Positions 14,236-22,642 of a DNA stretch of 38,793 bases are shown one piece after another (position 1 is the stretch's first letter; each line of letters opens with the position of its first letter). The translations under genes and the position numbers were made by a program. The notes beneath the pieces were generated by a model that was given only the letters and a program-made list of their open reading frames with translations, was not told the origin of the DNA and searched no databases. The DNA comes from a virus: positions 1 to 38,793 of the IMG/VR virus record IMGVR_UViG_3300035670_000589; one strand, written 5' to 3'.

Positions 14236-14624
14236 TCCGTAAAACGACATGGGAGGCAGAACTCTCAGACTACATCTCCAGCAAGCGGGGCGAGCCATTT
14301 GAGTATGGCGTGAATGACTGCTGCATGTTCGCTGCTGGCGCCGTCGAAGCCATGACTGGCGTTGACCCTATGGAGGAGTTTCGCGGCTCCTACACCGATT
14401 TAAAGGGCAGTTTAAGGGCGCTTAAGGACATTGGTGAAGGCAGCCTTGAGGCAACGCTTGACGGCAAATTTGAGGAAGTCGAGATTGGCCGCGCCCAGCG
14501 TGGAGACTTGGCTTTCTTTGACAACAGTGTTGGTGTAGTATCTGGCGGCTTCGCCTACTTTGTCTCAGATGATGGCTTGGAGCGCGTACCCAGAGAGTTC
14601 TGGGAAAAGTGCTGGAGGGTCTAA
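14232..14624 (+). CDS. NlpC/P60-like tail protein in gpK position (DUF6950-like)
   Basis: ATG 14232 overlaps the preceding stop by 4 bp (ATGA). The 130-aa product starts with a helix, then FEYGVNDCCMFAAGAVEAMTG, with C30 or C31 where NlpC/P60 peptidases have the catalytic Cys. The RGDLAFFDN turn follows, then the C-terminal PREFWEKCWRV. The His normally found after the RGD turn is not present (VGVVSGGFAYF instead), as I recall for the DUF6950 group, so peptidase activity is doubtful. Lambda gpK also carries NlpC/P60 at this locus. Confidence 0.7.
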   Translation: MIRKTTWEAELSDYISSKRGEPFEYGVNDCCMFAAGAVEAMTGVDPMEEFRGSYTDLKGSLRALKDIGEGSLEATLDGKFEEVEIGRAQRGDLAFFDNSVGVVSGGFAYFVSDDGLERVPREFWEKCWRV

Positions 14625-15166
14625 TGACCCAATTTTTATGTGGGAAATGTAAAAACATGCTGCCGATTGCGCTAAAGCCAATCGGTAAAAGTACTTGGTG
14701 TAAGCCGTGTCACAAAGAATATTACAAACAGAATAAGGCTCGCATAGCAGAGAGAAAGGCTCTTTTGCACGCACAAAGAATGCAAGACCCAGAATATAGA
14801 AAAAAGCATAACGAGAGCAATACTTCTTGGCGCAAAAAAAATCCGCAAAAGGCGCGATCTGCTAAAAACAATTGGAGAAAAAGATTTCCAGAAAGGCACG
14901 TTATTCATCAGTCCAATCGCAGGGCAAAAATAAATGGGGGTGGCGGAACGCATGCTGTAGAAGATATTTTGCAATTGCTTGATTTGCAAAATTTTAAATG
15001 TGCATATTGCGGCAAGGATTTGGAAAAATATCACGTAGATCATAAAATTCCTATTTGTCGCGGAGGGTGCAACGACAAGAGTAATCTTGCGATTTCTTGC
15101 CCTTCGTGTAATCTAAGGAAGGGGCGCAAGACTGTCGAAGAATTTATAGGAGGCTACCATCGGTAA
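14624..15166 (+). CDS. HNH homing-type endonuclease 2
   Basis: ATG 14624 overlaps the preceding stop (TAATG). The 180-aa product has an N-terminal zinc pair (C6-x2-C9, C26-x2-C29), a long basic linker rich in Lys and Arg, and a classic HNH-Zn core: CAYC at 126-129, HVDHKIPICRGG at 137-148, N154 and SCPSC at 158-162. It is AT-rich compared with its neighbours and was inserted exactly between the K-like and J-like genes. Its last codons contain the ribosome binding site and apparent start of the J-like gene. Confidence 0.88.
   Translation: MTQFLCGKCKNMLPIALKPIGKSTWCKPCHKEYYKQNKARIAERKALLHAQRMQDPEYRKKHNESNTSWRKKNPQKARSAKNNWRKRFPERHVIHQSNRRAKINGGGGTHAVEDILQLLDLQNFKCAYCGKDLEKYHVDHKIPICRGGCNDKSNLAISCPSCNLRKGRKTVEEFIGGYHR
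15148..15161 (+). promoter_or_regulatory. Shine-Dalgarno AGGAGG with apparent AUC start codon
   Basis: AGGAGG at 15148-15153 is followed after 5 bases by ATC at 15159, in frame with the 2.5-kb J-like gene. An in-frame TAG at 15147-15149 lies just upstream, and the only standard start downstream within the first 27 codons is TTG 15237, which has no ribosome site. The codons from 15159 encode the expected hydrophobic N-terminus. Confidence 0.65.
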
Positions 15167-17711
15167 GGTTGTCAAGGGTTTAGCACTAGCCGCCGTATTT
15201 GTCGGCCTTGCTTTTGCTACCGGCGGCGCGAGCATTTTGGCCGCTGGCGCGACGGCTGCTGCTGGCTCCACAGTCATAGCTGGCGTTGCCTTTACCGCCG
15301 GACTTGGCTCCATGTTTTTGGGCATGGCTGCCGCTGCAATCCTGACTGGTATTAGCCAGCAATTTTTCGGGCCGAAAGTTCCTCGCAGCCAACTCAGCCG
15401 CCTCAATGTTAGTCTCGATCCTACGACGCCGCGCAAGGCTGTATTTGGCACTACAGCAATGCCGTTGGATTTGCGGTATCACGAGGCCAGCGGAACCAAC
15501 CAAGAATATATCGACTATATTATTGCTGTGGCCGCTCACAAGGTTACGTCAATCGACGAAATCTGGTTCGAAGAAAAGCAAGCGTGGACTGCCTCTGGTG
15601 GCGTGACTGGCACTTATACCGGCTATCTTACGGTGGCGACGCGCACCGAAGGTACGGCTGGCAACACGATTGCGATTAACGGCGGAACTAAGTGGGGAAC
15701 GTCTCGCCGCATGACGGGGCTTGCTTATATTCATCTTCGCATCAAGCGTACTGGCAACTCCAAGAAGGCTGAAAGTCCGCTTGTGAACGGCTTGCCTAGC
15801 CGCATCACAATTATCGGCAACGGTGCGCTGCTTTACGATCCCCGCAAGGACAGCACGATTGCTGGCGGCTCCGGCAGCCATCGCGCCAATGACCAGACGA
15901 CTTGGGGCGTTTATACAGACGCCGATGATTGTGATAATCCGGCGCTGCAATTGCTCTGGTGGTTGCTGGGCTGGAAAATTAATGGCAAATTGTCAGTTGG
16001 TTGCGGCGTTCCATACACCCGCATAGACATGCCCTCTTTTATCACAGCCGCTAATATTTGCGATGAAAACATCGCCTTGGCTACTGGCGGCACACAGAAG
16101 GCTTATAGGACTTCTGGCACAGCAAGCGATGCTGATGACAGGCAGGAAATTATTAACGCCCTTCTAGCGTGTATGAACGGCACGCTTCGGGACAATGGCG
16201 GCAAGTTGACGCTAACGATTTTCCGCAATGACTTGGCCGATTACACTCTCGACCTTGATGAGAATGATTTGATCGGGCCTTTTGATTGGCAGCAAACTCG
16301 CGGCTTGACAGAGAATTACAATGTGGCTCGCGGGCGCTATGTCGATCCGTCGAATAACAGCCTTTATCAGATGGTGGACTATCCCGAGGTTGGATTTACG
16401 TCCATCGACGGCATCGAGCGCGTTATGTCTGTTGACCTTCCCTATGTCGAGGACGGACGCCGCGCCCAGCGCATTGCCAAGCAGATTTTGCAGCGCAACC
16501 AGTATCGCGGCATGTTCTCGGCTACTTTCAACGCAAAAGCACTCGGCTGCCAAGTTGGCGATATTGTCCGCTTGAGCATTGAGGCGCTGGGATGGTCGAA
16601 TAAGCCCTTCCGCGTTGTCAGCCAAGAAATCCGCTTCGACGGCCAAGTTCCTTTGGCGCTGGTGGAGGAAAACGCCGCTATCTATGCTTGGGGTCGCGAG
16701 GACTCGGCGCCAGTGACGCCGACGGCGCCGACCGTCTATGATCCGCTCAACAGTCCATTCATTCTGGGCATTGACGAGGCTCTGGAGAGCGCGGCCACTG
16801 CTCAGGCGACAGCGGACGGCAAGATTGAGAGTTTCTATCAGGCAACCATGCCCGCTGGCGGCTCTGAGGGCGACCTCTGGATTGACACAGACGACGGCAA
16901 CAAATTGTACCGCCATAATGGCATTACCTTCATCGAGGTGCAGGACGATGCTATCTCGACGGCGATTACCGCTGCCTCAAATGCTCAGGCAACGGCAGAC
17001 GGTAAGGTTATTACGTTCTATCAGGCTTCGGCCCCGACCGCCTCTGCTATTGGCGATCTCTGGTTCGATACAGACGACTCCAACAAATTGTATCGCTGGA
17101 GCGGCTCTGCGTGGGTTGAGGCGCGAGATGCGGCGGCTGCGGCTGCTAGCCTTGCTCTTAACGCAGATGGCACCGTCAAGAGCGCAAAGGTATTGGCTAC
17201 TTCACTTTCCGCCGACGCGCTCAACAAGATTGTCTCCGCCACAGCAACGAACGTAACTGCTACGGACGGTGGGGTTTTGCTGCTTACACTTTCTAATGTT
17301 CCAGCAAAGCCAAGCCAAGGCGGCTTTATACATTTGATTTTGACTTGCAGCCTCAAGCTATCGACGCCGCTAGGTAAAACGTCGGCTGTTTTGTATGGCC
17401 GATTGCAGCGCAGCCCTGCTGGTGCCGGAACTTGGACAGAAATACATAGCTGGCTAATGGGAAATAAAGAGGTTGGTGAGTATGTATATGACCCCGGCCC
17501 GCCAGAGGTTTTTGACTTTGTGTCGAATGAAATTCTGCAAGTTTCTGCGGCATCGCAGTATATCGACGTTCCGGCATCCGATGGGAACTATGACTACCGC
17601 TGGTTGGCGTCTAAAACTCCAGATGGCACAGGATCGACGGCGCCAGAAGTTGCTGCCGGGGTGGCCGATAAAGCCTACGGCTTGGCTTTGTCTGTCAAAG
17701 TGGCATCATAG
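15159..17711 (+). CDS. J-like central tail tip / host-specificity protein, apparent ATC start
   Basis: From ATC 15159 the product is 850 aa. It opens with a hydrophobic stretch (IGKVVKGLALAAVFVGLAF). The QLSRLNVSLDPTTPRKAVFGTTAMPLDLRY segment and HKVTSIDEIWFEEKQAW follow, as in tip proteins of lambda-like and alphaproteobacterial phages. A central beta region includes LIGPFDWQQTRG and YVDPSNNSLYQMVDYPEVG. Near the C-terminus a 61-residue unit is repeated twice (DLW.DTDD.NKLYR motif). Such proteins form the trimeric central fibre that binds the host. If translation begins at TTG 15237, the first 26 residues are lost. Confidence 0.82.
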   Translation: MGKVVKGLALAAVFVGLAFATGGASILAAGATAAAGSTVIAGVAFTAGLGSMFLGMAAAAILTGISQQFFGPKVPRSQLSRLNVSLDPTTPRKAVFGTTAMPLDLRYHEASGTNQEYIDYIIAVAAHKVTSIDEIWFEEKQAWTASGGVTGTYTGYLTVATRTEGTAGNTIAINGGTKWGTSRRMTGLAYIHLRIKRTGNSKKAESPLVNGLPSRITIIGNGALLYDPRKDSTIAGGSGSHRANDQTTWGVYTDADDCDNPALQLLWWLLGWKINGKLSVGCGVPYTRIDMPSFITAANICDENIALATGGTQKAYRTSGTASDADDRQEIINALLACMNGTLRDNGGKLTLTIFRNDLADYTLDLDENDLIGPFDWQQTRGLTENYNVARGRYVDPSNNSLYQMVDYPEVGFTSIDGIERVMSVDLPYVEDGRRAQRIAKQILQRNQYRGMFSATFNAKALGCQVGDIVRLSIEALGWSNKPFRVVSQEIRFDGQVPLALVEENAAIYAWGREDSAPVTPTAPTVYDPLNSPFILGIDEALESAATAQATADGKIESFYQATMPAGGSEGDLWIDTDDGNKLYRHNGITFIEVQDDAISTAITAASNAQATADGKVITFYQASAPTASAIGDLWFDTDDSNKLYRWSGSAWVEARDAAAAAASLALNADGTVKSAKVLATSLSADALNKIVSATATNVTATDGGVLLLTLSNVPAKPSQGGFIHLILTCSLKLSTPLGKTSAVLYGRLQRSPAGAGTWTEIHSWLMGNKEVGEYVYDPGPPEVFDFVSNEILQVSAASQYIDVPASDGNYDYRWLASKTPDGTGSTAPEVAAGVADKAYGLALSVKVAS
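16800..17130 (+). repeat. Tandem 61-residue repeat inside the J-like gene
   Basis: Two copies begin near 16800 and 16983. Both read AQATADGK, then FYQA, GDLW-DTDD-NKLYR and a Trp/Phe-containing end. The repeats differ at many synonymous sites. Similar GDLWxDTDxxNxxYR units occur in host-specificity proteins and may bind cell-surface sugars. Confidence 0.75.
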
Positions 17712-17771
17712 AGCATCTGCTGTTGGCAGCTAACGACAAAAATGCTAAAAGATTTTAAGAAGAGGTAAGCA

Positions 17772-19529
17772 ATGGCCTATATTTACGACCTGACTGACAC
17801 TTGGAATGCTGGCGGAACCACGTTCAACGCCATCAAAATGAATGTGACTGACAGCGCCTCTGCTTCGGCGTCGAAGCTTGTCACACTTCAGACCAATGGA
17901 ACTGAGCATTTTAGTGTTACTAAGGGTGGTCAAGGGTATTTTAGTGGCAATGTGGGGATTGGCACAGCATCACCCAGTGCGAAATTGCATGTTGTCGGCG
18001 GAACCTCAACGCTAAAGTTGACTAACACTACCGTTGCCGATTTTAGTGGTATCGAGTTTACCGATGGCACGAACACCAAAGGCCAAATTTGGGTAGGGAA
18101 CGGCAGTTACGGTGGTTTCGGTGGTGCGGGGTCTATAAATTACTCCGCCAACAGCGGCCCGCATGTATGGCTCACGAATTACGTCGAACGTATGCGCATC
18201 GACAGCAGCGGCAACCTTGGTGTCGGGACAAGTTCACCCCTATCTGCCACGCAGGCTGCTGGCTCCATTACCGCAGCAGGCTTCCTAGGAGTTAAGAGCT
18301 ATCTCTCGTCACACCAAGCTGATGTTGGGGTCATCGAGTACAACAGCGGGAAGATGACACTGCGGCCATACGGCCCAACAGCAGGCACTGGCTACCTAGC
18401 CTTTAATACTGGCGGCGGCGGTGGGTCAGCCGACACCGAACGCATGCGCATCACCAGCGGCGGTGATGTTGGTATAGGCACTACCTCGCCAAGCACAAAA
18501 CTAGATGTTACGCTAAATTCAGGTGGTTATTGGACAGGATCAGGCTGGAGTGCCACACCAACTGCTGTAACCGTTACCAATACTACTTCTGGCGGCTATG
18601 ACCCAGTCTTTATAGGCCGCATGACCGACAGCGGCGGCACCTCGAAAAATGCCTTTGCTATAGGCGCAGTCGGAACCAATTCTTGGACTGCCGGTAATGA
18701 CGGAACACAAACCGCTGACCTATATTTTGCTGTCCGCAACACTACTGGCGGCATTGCGGAACATATGCGTATTCGCAGCTCTGGTAATGTCGGTATTGGC
18801 ACCTCGTCGCCAAGCGTAAGACTTCACGCAAAAAGCACCATAGCGGAAGCCTTCCGCCTTGAGACAGCAAGCGCAAGAGGCGCTGGCAACCTTTATTCTT
18901 CTTGGTATGATACAACCGGACGAAAAGGGTATTTTGGCTACGGCGCATCTGATGATTCACTATTTTTAGCAAATGAGACAAATGCGCCGATTTTGTTTTT
19001 GACTAATTCTGCGGAGCGCGCCCGCATTGACTCCAGCGGGAATTTGTTGGTTGGGACGGCGAGTACAGCGATGGGGCAGACAGGCATTGTCATGGTGCCT
19101 GCTCTAGGTGGCCAAGTTGGATACATGCTTATTGGCCATGCAAATGGAACCGCTTCCGGCAATGGTTATATGGAATTTGGTTACAACGCTTCAACCATAG
19201 GCTCAATAACTCAAAGCGGAACAACAGCCGTAGCTTACAATACATCATCTGATTATCGCCTAAAAAATATTGATGGCCCAATTATAAACAGCGGATCATA
19301 CATTGATGCGTTGAAGCCGGTGCAGGGTAGCTGGAAGTCTGACGGAAGCCGTTTCATAGGTCTTCTCGCTCATGAGGTTCAAGAAGTATCAGAAACACCA
19401 ATCGCAACTGGCGAAAAAGACGGTGAGAAAATGCAGGCAATGGATTATTCCGCACCTGAAATTATTGCCAATCTGATTGCAGAAATCCAATCCCTACGCC
19501 AGCGCGTAGCCCAACTGGAAGGAAACTAA
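17772..19529 (+). CDS. Tail fibre with peptidase S74 intramolecular chaperone
   Basis: AAGAGG precedes ATG 17772 by a short gap. The 585-aa protein has a repeated beta motif of the type ERMRI-SSGN-GIGTxSPxxKL at roughly 17945, 18209, 18461, 18782 and 19038, the signature of long trimeric beta-helical fibres. The last about 93 residues are an S74 chaperone: SDYRLKNI (S493 and K498 as the Ser-Lys dyad), RFIGLLAHEVQEV, MDYSAPEIIANLIAEIQSLRQRVAQLE coiled coil. The domain assembles the trimer and then cuts itself off. It is likely the variable receptor-binding fibre. Confidence 0.92.
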   Translation: MAYIYDLTDTWNAGGTTFNAIKMNVTDSASASASKLVTLQTNGTEHFSVTKGGQGYFSGNVGIGTASPSAKLHVVGGTSTLKLTNTTVADFSGIEFTDGTNTKGQIWVGNGSYGGFGGAGSINYSANSGPHVWLTNYVERMRIDSSGNLGVGTSSPLSATQAAGSITAAGFLGVKSYLSSHQADVGVIEYNSGKMTLRPYGPTAGTGYLAFNTGGGGGSADTERMRITSGGDVGIGTTSPSTKLDVTLNSGGYWTGSGWSATPTAVTVTNTTSGGYDPVFIGRMTDSGGTSKNAFAIGAVGTNSWTAGNDGTQTADLYFAVRNTTGGIAEHMRIRSSGNVGIGTSSPSVRLHAKSTIAEAFRLETASARGAGNLYSSWYDTTGRKGYFGYGASDDSLFLANETNAPILFLTNSAERARIDSSGNLLVGTASTAMGQTGIVMVPALGGQVGYMLIGHANGTASGNGYMEFGYNASTIGSITQSGTTAVAYNTSSDYRLKNIDGPIINSGSYIDALKPVQGSWKSDGSRFIGLLAHEVQEVSETPIATGEKDGEKMQAMDYSAPEIIANLIAEIQSLRQRVAQLEGN

Positions 19530-19530
19530 A

Positions 19531-19845
19531 ATGGAATGGAAGGTTGTAAGCCTAGAATGCTATCCTGAGCATGAGGGTCAAGAAAATGTGGTAACCACCG
19601 CGCACTGGACATTGACCACTATTGATGGCGAGTATGTCGGCAGCGCATACGGCAGCGCATCTTTTACGCTTGATCCAGAAGCTGAATTTATTCCCTTTGC
19701 TGATCTTACAGAAACAACCATTATTGGTTGGGTTAAGAACCATATTGGTGAAGAACAAGTTGAAGTTTTAGAGAATTCTGTTACAAAGCAGATCGAGGAG
19801 CAGAAGAATCCGCCTATCGTGAAGCCTGCGCTTCCTTGGGCATAA
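19531..19845 (+). CDS. Small fibre-associated protein, 104 aa (DUF7936-like)
   Basis: The gene begins 1 base after the fibre stop. The pattern is TAHWTLTTIDGEYVGSAYGS, then FIPFADLTETTIIGWVKNHIGEEQVE, then KQIEEQKNPPIV with a final LPW. It is common in small proteins encoded next to phage tail fibre or endolysin genes. Its function is not known to me; a structural or fibre-assembly role is inferred from position. No signal peptide or membrane segment is visible. Confidence 0.7.
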   Translation: MEWKVVSLECYPEHEGQENVVTTAHWTLTTIDGEYVGSAYGSASFTLDPEAEFIPFADLTETTIIGWVKNHIGEEQVEVLENSVTKQIEEQKNPPIVKPALPWA

Positions 19846-19857
19846 GGGGATAGTGGA

Positions 19858-20058
19858 ATGAGCGTCCACACGGTGTTTAAGTCAATGGGGGAAAACGTGA
19901 AGCACTTTGCGGATGCAACTGCCGCCGTTGCCGCTTTTGGGGCGCTCGTTCAAATATTGCCACCTTTGGCTTCTTTACTGACCATAATCTGGATGGGATT
20001 GCGGATTTTTGATTGGGTAGAGGCAAGGTGGCAGGGCCGCAAATTGTCAGGGGATTAG
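19858..20058 (+). CDS. Holin-like small membrane protein, 66 aa
   Basis: AAGGGG lies before ATG 19858. An N-terminal amphipathic part (HTVFKSMGENVKHFADATA) leads into one long hydrophobic region (AAVAAFGALVQILPPLASLL and TIIWMGLRIFDW), which could form one long or two short membrane helices, then a basic tail EARWQGRKL. Small proteins of this composition often precede endolysin genes and act as holins or holin partners. It overlaps a 41-aa membrane peptide gene by 31 bp. Confidence 0.65.
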   Translation: MSVHTVFKSMGENVKHFADATAAVAAFGALVQILPPLASLLTIIWMGLRIFDWVEARWQGRKLSGD

Positions 20059-20153
20059 CCCTCGCAATCACGGCGTTCGTGATGTGGAATTTGCCTAATT
20101 ATGCCGTCTTCATTGCTCTGTCGTTTATGTGTGGGATTATAAGCAAGAGGTGA
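20028..20153 (+). CDS. 41-aa membrane peptide overlapping the holin-like gene
   Basis: GTG 20028 follows AGGCAAG within the end of the holin-like gene, in another frame. The product is almost wholly hydrophobic (IVRGLALAITAFVMW, then YAVFIALSFMCGIISKR) with a basic end, and its TGA lies just before the next gene. This matches tandem small membrane proteins at lysis loci (holin/antiholin or accessory). The frame choice rests on composition and packing, not on a known family. Confidence 0.55.
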   Translation: MAGPQIVRGLALAITAFVMWNLPNYAVFIALSFMCGIISKR

Positions 20154-20156
20154 TTG

Positions 20157-21329
20157 ATGGCATATGTCGATCCTAAGCTTTATGATTTTTGCGATACCGA
20201 AAAGCAAAGGCAGATTTTAGAACTTTTTGATGAGTTAGGCAGCGGTAAAGCTGTCGCAGAAAGGATCGGGGTTCATCGATCCCTGCCTCAAAAAACAATC
20301 AAGATTTTAAAAGAGAAAGCCGCTCGGCGCGGATATTCGCCTGAGCATAATATGAGCCGGACGGTTCCTGAAGGCTATATCGTCAAGGGCGTCTCGACAT
20401 ATTTTGACAGTGATGGAAACCCAAGGGGCCAGTGGGTTAAATCCGCCATCGACAATGACAGGCAACTAGACATCATTCGCGGTGTCGTTGAAGGCATTGT
20501 CGAAAGTTCCAAAGGAATTTTCCCAGCCGCACCAGCGCCGCAGTTAACTGATGCTGACCTTTTGACAGTGATCCCAATGGGTGATCCACACTTTGGCTTA
20601 ATGGCTTGGGCCAAGGAAGTTGGCGAAAACTTTGATCTCAATATAGCAGAGAAAATAACTTTTGAAGCCGTTGACCGGCTTTGTATTCAAGGGCCTGAGT
20701 CCGAAACCGCTTTGCTGCTAAACCTTGGTGACTATTTCCACGCTGATAATAGCACAAACAGAACGCCGCAGTCAGGAAACAGTCTCGACATCGATGGCCG
20801 CTTTCAGAAGATAGCGGAAGTTGGCCTTCGCGCTATGGTTCGCTGCATTCAACGCCTGCTTGAAAAGCACAAGACCGTTCTGGTTCGAAACAATCGCGGC
20901 AACCATGATCCGCACCAAGCCTTCATGCTATCGCTATGCCTTTCGGCGTGGTTCAATAACGAGCCAAGGGTGATGGTGGATACGTCACCAAGTGGTTTTT
21001 ATTATCACCGGCATGGTAGAGTTTTGCTGGGTTCAACGCATGGCGACGGGGCCAAACTTGCTGAACTTCCCCTAATTATGGCAACGGACGTTCCAAAGGA
21101 TTGGGCAGAGGCTGACTTTCGCGTCTGGCATTGCGGCCATTTCCACCACGATCAGCTAAAAGACTATCAGGGCTGCACGGTTGAAACGCACCGTACAATG
21201 GCCCCCAACGATGCTTGGCACCGATACCAAGGTTATCGCTCTTTTCGAGACATGAAAGCTATAGTATATCACAAAGAGTTTGGTGAATTGCAGCGCATTC
21301 GCTGTGGAGCAGAAAGGATAGTATTATGA
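20157..21329 (+). CDS. Phage metallophosphoesterase with N-terminal HTH
   Basis: ATG 20157 (AAGAGG upstream) is preferred over TTG 20154. The 390-aa protein has an HTH-like start (KQRQILELFDELGSGKAVAE and RIGVHRSLPQKTIKILKEKA). A calcineurin-type phosphoesterase core follows: GDPHFG at 142-147, GDYFHAD at 191-197, GNHD at 248-251, THGD at 294-297 and GHFHHD at 327-332, all the expected metal ligands. It should hydrolyse phosphodiesters, probably DNA ends or a nucleotide. Homologous HTH-phosphoesterase genes occur in late regions of many phages with no clear role. It overlaps the endolysin start by 4 bp (ATGA). Confidence 0.85.
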   Translation: MAYVDPKLYDFCDTEKQRQILELFDELGSGKAVAERIGVHRSLPQKTIKILKEKAARRGYSPEHNMSRTVPEGYIVKGVSTYFDSDGNPRGQWVKSAIDNDRQLDIIRGVVEGIVESSKGIFPAAPAPQLTDADLLTVIPMGDPHFGLMAWAKEVGENFDLNIAEKITFEAVDRLCIQGPESETALLLNLGDYFHADNSTNRTPQSGNSLDIDGRFQKIAEVGLRAMVRCIQRLLEKHKTVLVRNNRGNHDPHQAFMLSLCLSAWFNNEPRVMVDTSPSGFYYHRHGRVLLGSTHGDGAKLAELPLIMATDVPKDWAEADFRVWHCGHFHHDQLKDYQGCTVETHRTMAPNDAWHRYQGYRSFRDMKAIVYHKEFGELQRIRCGAERIVL

Positions 21330-21859
21330 ACAATAATTTTAATCGCTGCCTCGAACTGGTGCTGGAGCATGAGGGTGGCTATGTGAACCACCCGAAAGAC
21401 CCCGGCGGCGCTACCAACTTCGGCGTGACGCAGAAGGTCTACGATGCCTACCGCAAGACCCGCGCCAGAGGCTACCAGTCCGTCAAATATATCACAGAGG
21501 CTGAAGTTAATGCCATCTACAAAATCCAGTACTGGGATCGTATCCAAGGTGACATGCTGCCTATGGGCGTTGACTATGCCGTTTTCGATTTTGCCGTCAA
21601 TTCTGGCGTCGACAGGGCATCCAAAACTCTTCAGGCTGTCTGTGGCGTTGCTACGGATGGCGTCATTGGCGCAGTCACGATTGCGGCGGTAGGTAAGCCG
21701 GTGGATGTCATCAATGCCATCTGTGATCGGCGCATGAGTTTCCTGCGCCGCCTGAAGCACTTTGTCACTTTCGGCAAAGGCTGGACTCGGCGCGTAGAAG
21801 GCAGTGATCCCAAGAAGGTTGACGGCGTTCGCGAAGTCGCTCTGGATATGGCTACATGA
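21326..21859 (+). CDS. Endolysin, glycoside hydrolase family 108 muramidase
   Basis: The 177-aa product has the GH108 signature: LVLEHEGGYVNHPKDPGGATNFGVT, with E16 of EGGY as the catalytic acid. The YWDRIQGDMLP(M)GVDYAVFDFAVNSG segment follows, then a peptidoglycan-binding-like KTLQAVCGVATDGVIGAVT stretch. It cleaves the sugar backbone of peptidoglycan. No signal peptide or SAR anchor is visible at the N-terminus, so release should depend on a holin. It is followed by a two-helix membrane protein and spanins in one tight lysis cassette. Confidence 0.92.
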   Translation: MNNNFNRCLELVLEHEGGYVNHPKDPGGATNFGVTQKVYDAYRKTRARGYQSVKYITEAEVNAIYKIQYWDRIQGDMLPMGVDYAVFDFAVNSGVDRASKTLQAVCGVATDGVIGAVTIAAVGKPVDVINAICDRRMSFLRRLKHFVTFGKGWTRRVEGSDPKKVDGVREVALDMAT

Positions 21860-22128
21860 AACTACCGCCGATCCTGACGCCAGATGGTCGCCGCGCATGG
21901 GCCTTCGGGGCCATTCTGGGCGCTTGTATTGTGATGACTTGCTTCGCAGCCATTGCAGTCTATCTGGTGTCTGGAAACGCTCTGTATTCGTTTCTGCTGG
22001 GTCTGGCAGCACATTTCCAAATTCTTGTAGGCACCACGGCATTCGGCTGGGCGCTTGGCCGCAGGATGAGCCTAGAGGCAAATAAGGACGGTGCTAAGAT
22101 TAGCGATGGGGGCAGCCAAGATGTTTAA
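21856..22128 (+). CDS. Two-TM membrane protein of the lysis cassette (holin candidate), 90 aa
   Basis: ATG 21856 overlaps the endolysin stop by 4 bp. Two membrane helices are clear: about 16-39 (WAFGAILGACIVMTCFAAIAVYL-like) and about 44-66 (LYSFLLGLAAHFQILVGTTAF-like), with short charged ends. The position between endolysin and Rz suits a class II holin. The small membrane proteins at 19858 and 20028 are competitors for that role, and I cannot decide between them from sequence. Confidence 0.65.
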   Translation: MKLPPILTPDGRRAWAFGAILGACIVMTCFAAIAVYLVSGNALYSFLLGLAAHFQILVGTTAFGWALGRRMSLEANKDGAKISDGGSQDV

Positions 22129-22642
22129 TCCGTTCAGCGCGATTGCCGCAAAGGTGTACGGCATTGCCGCAGTCCTTTTTCTGACTTTCGGATTGATCCA
22201 GACTGCGCGGATCGAGGGCTTTTTGTTCTGGGATGGGCTATATGAGCAACTTGGCGATGCCCGTGACACCATAGCCGGAATGAAGGTAGCTTCAGAAAAC
22301 GCCCGCACCCAGCAAATTGCACTAAATAATGCTGTGCAGGGTAAACAAACCGAAATAGCGAGGATGACAGATGAAAACGAAACTAACCGCCTCAAGCTTG
22401 CTGCCGCTGCTGACGCTTATGCTCGGCGGATGCGGTGGGCAGATCGTTGTCCAGCCCAAGCCGGTGCCACCGCCCAAGGTAATACTGCCCAAGGCAGTGA
22501 CAGACCCGATCCAGATGCCGTCGTACTTTCCAGATCAGACTTCGACATCCTCAACGCCAATACAGCCAGATTGATGGATGTGAAGGCTTGGGGCGACAAG
22601 TTAATTAAGGAAGGATTGGCAGATGTTTATCAAGATCGTTGA
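22121..22642 (+). CDS. i-spanin (Rz-like)
   Basis: ATG 22121 is preferred to an upstream in-frame TTG/ATG because GGGGGCAG precedes it and it overlaps the holin-candidate stop by only 8 bp. The 173-aa product has one N-terminal membrane helix (KVYGIAAVLFLTFGLIQTA) and then a long coiled coil (YEQLGDARDTIAGMKVASEN, continuing through LKLAAAADAYARR). It ends in a periplasmic domain. A second lipoprotein gene is nested inside it in another frame, the classic Rz/Rz1 layout. It acts in outer-membrane disruption at lysis. Confidence 0.85.
   Translation: MFNPFSAIAAKVYGIAAVLFLTFGLIQTARIEGFLFWDGLYEQLGDARDTIAGMKVASENARTQQIALNNAVQGKQTEIARMTDENETNRLKLAAAADAYARRMRWADRCPAQAGATAQGNTAQGSDRPDPDAVVLSRSDFDILNANTARLMDVKAWGDKLIKEGLADVYQDR
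22371..22574 (+). CDS. o-spanin (Rz1-like) lipoprotein nested in the Rz gene
   Basis: ATG 22371 opens a 67-aa frame wholly inside the i-spanin gene. It has a lipoprotein signal (MKTKLTASSLLPLLTLMLGG then C21) with a good lipobox LGG-C, followed by a proline-rich mature part (VVQPKPVPPPKVILPKA), both typical of Rz1. The nested arrangement matches lambda Rz/Rz1. It would sit in the outer membrane and pair with the i-spanin C-terminus. Confidence 0.88.
   Translation: MKTKLTASSLLPLLTLMLGGCGGQIVVQPKPVPPPKVILPKAVTDPIQMPSYFPDQTSTSSTPIQPD

Noticed and set aside
21269-22081. 270-codon minus-strand frame opposite the endolysin and membrane protein genes
   Set aside because: The plus strand carries a clear GH108 endolysin and a two-helix membrane protein with coupled starts; the antisense frame shows no motif.
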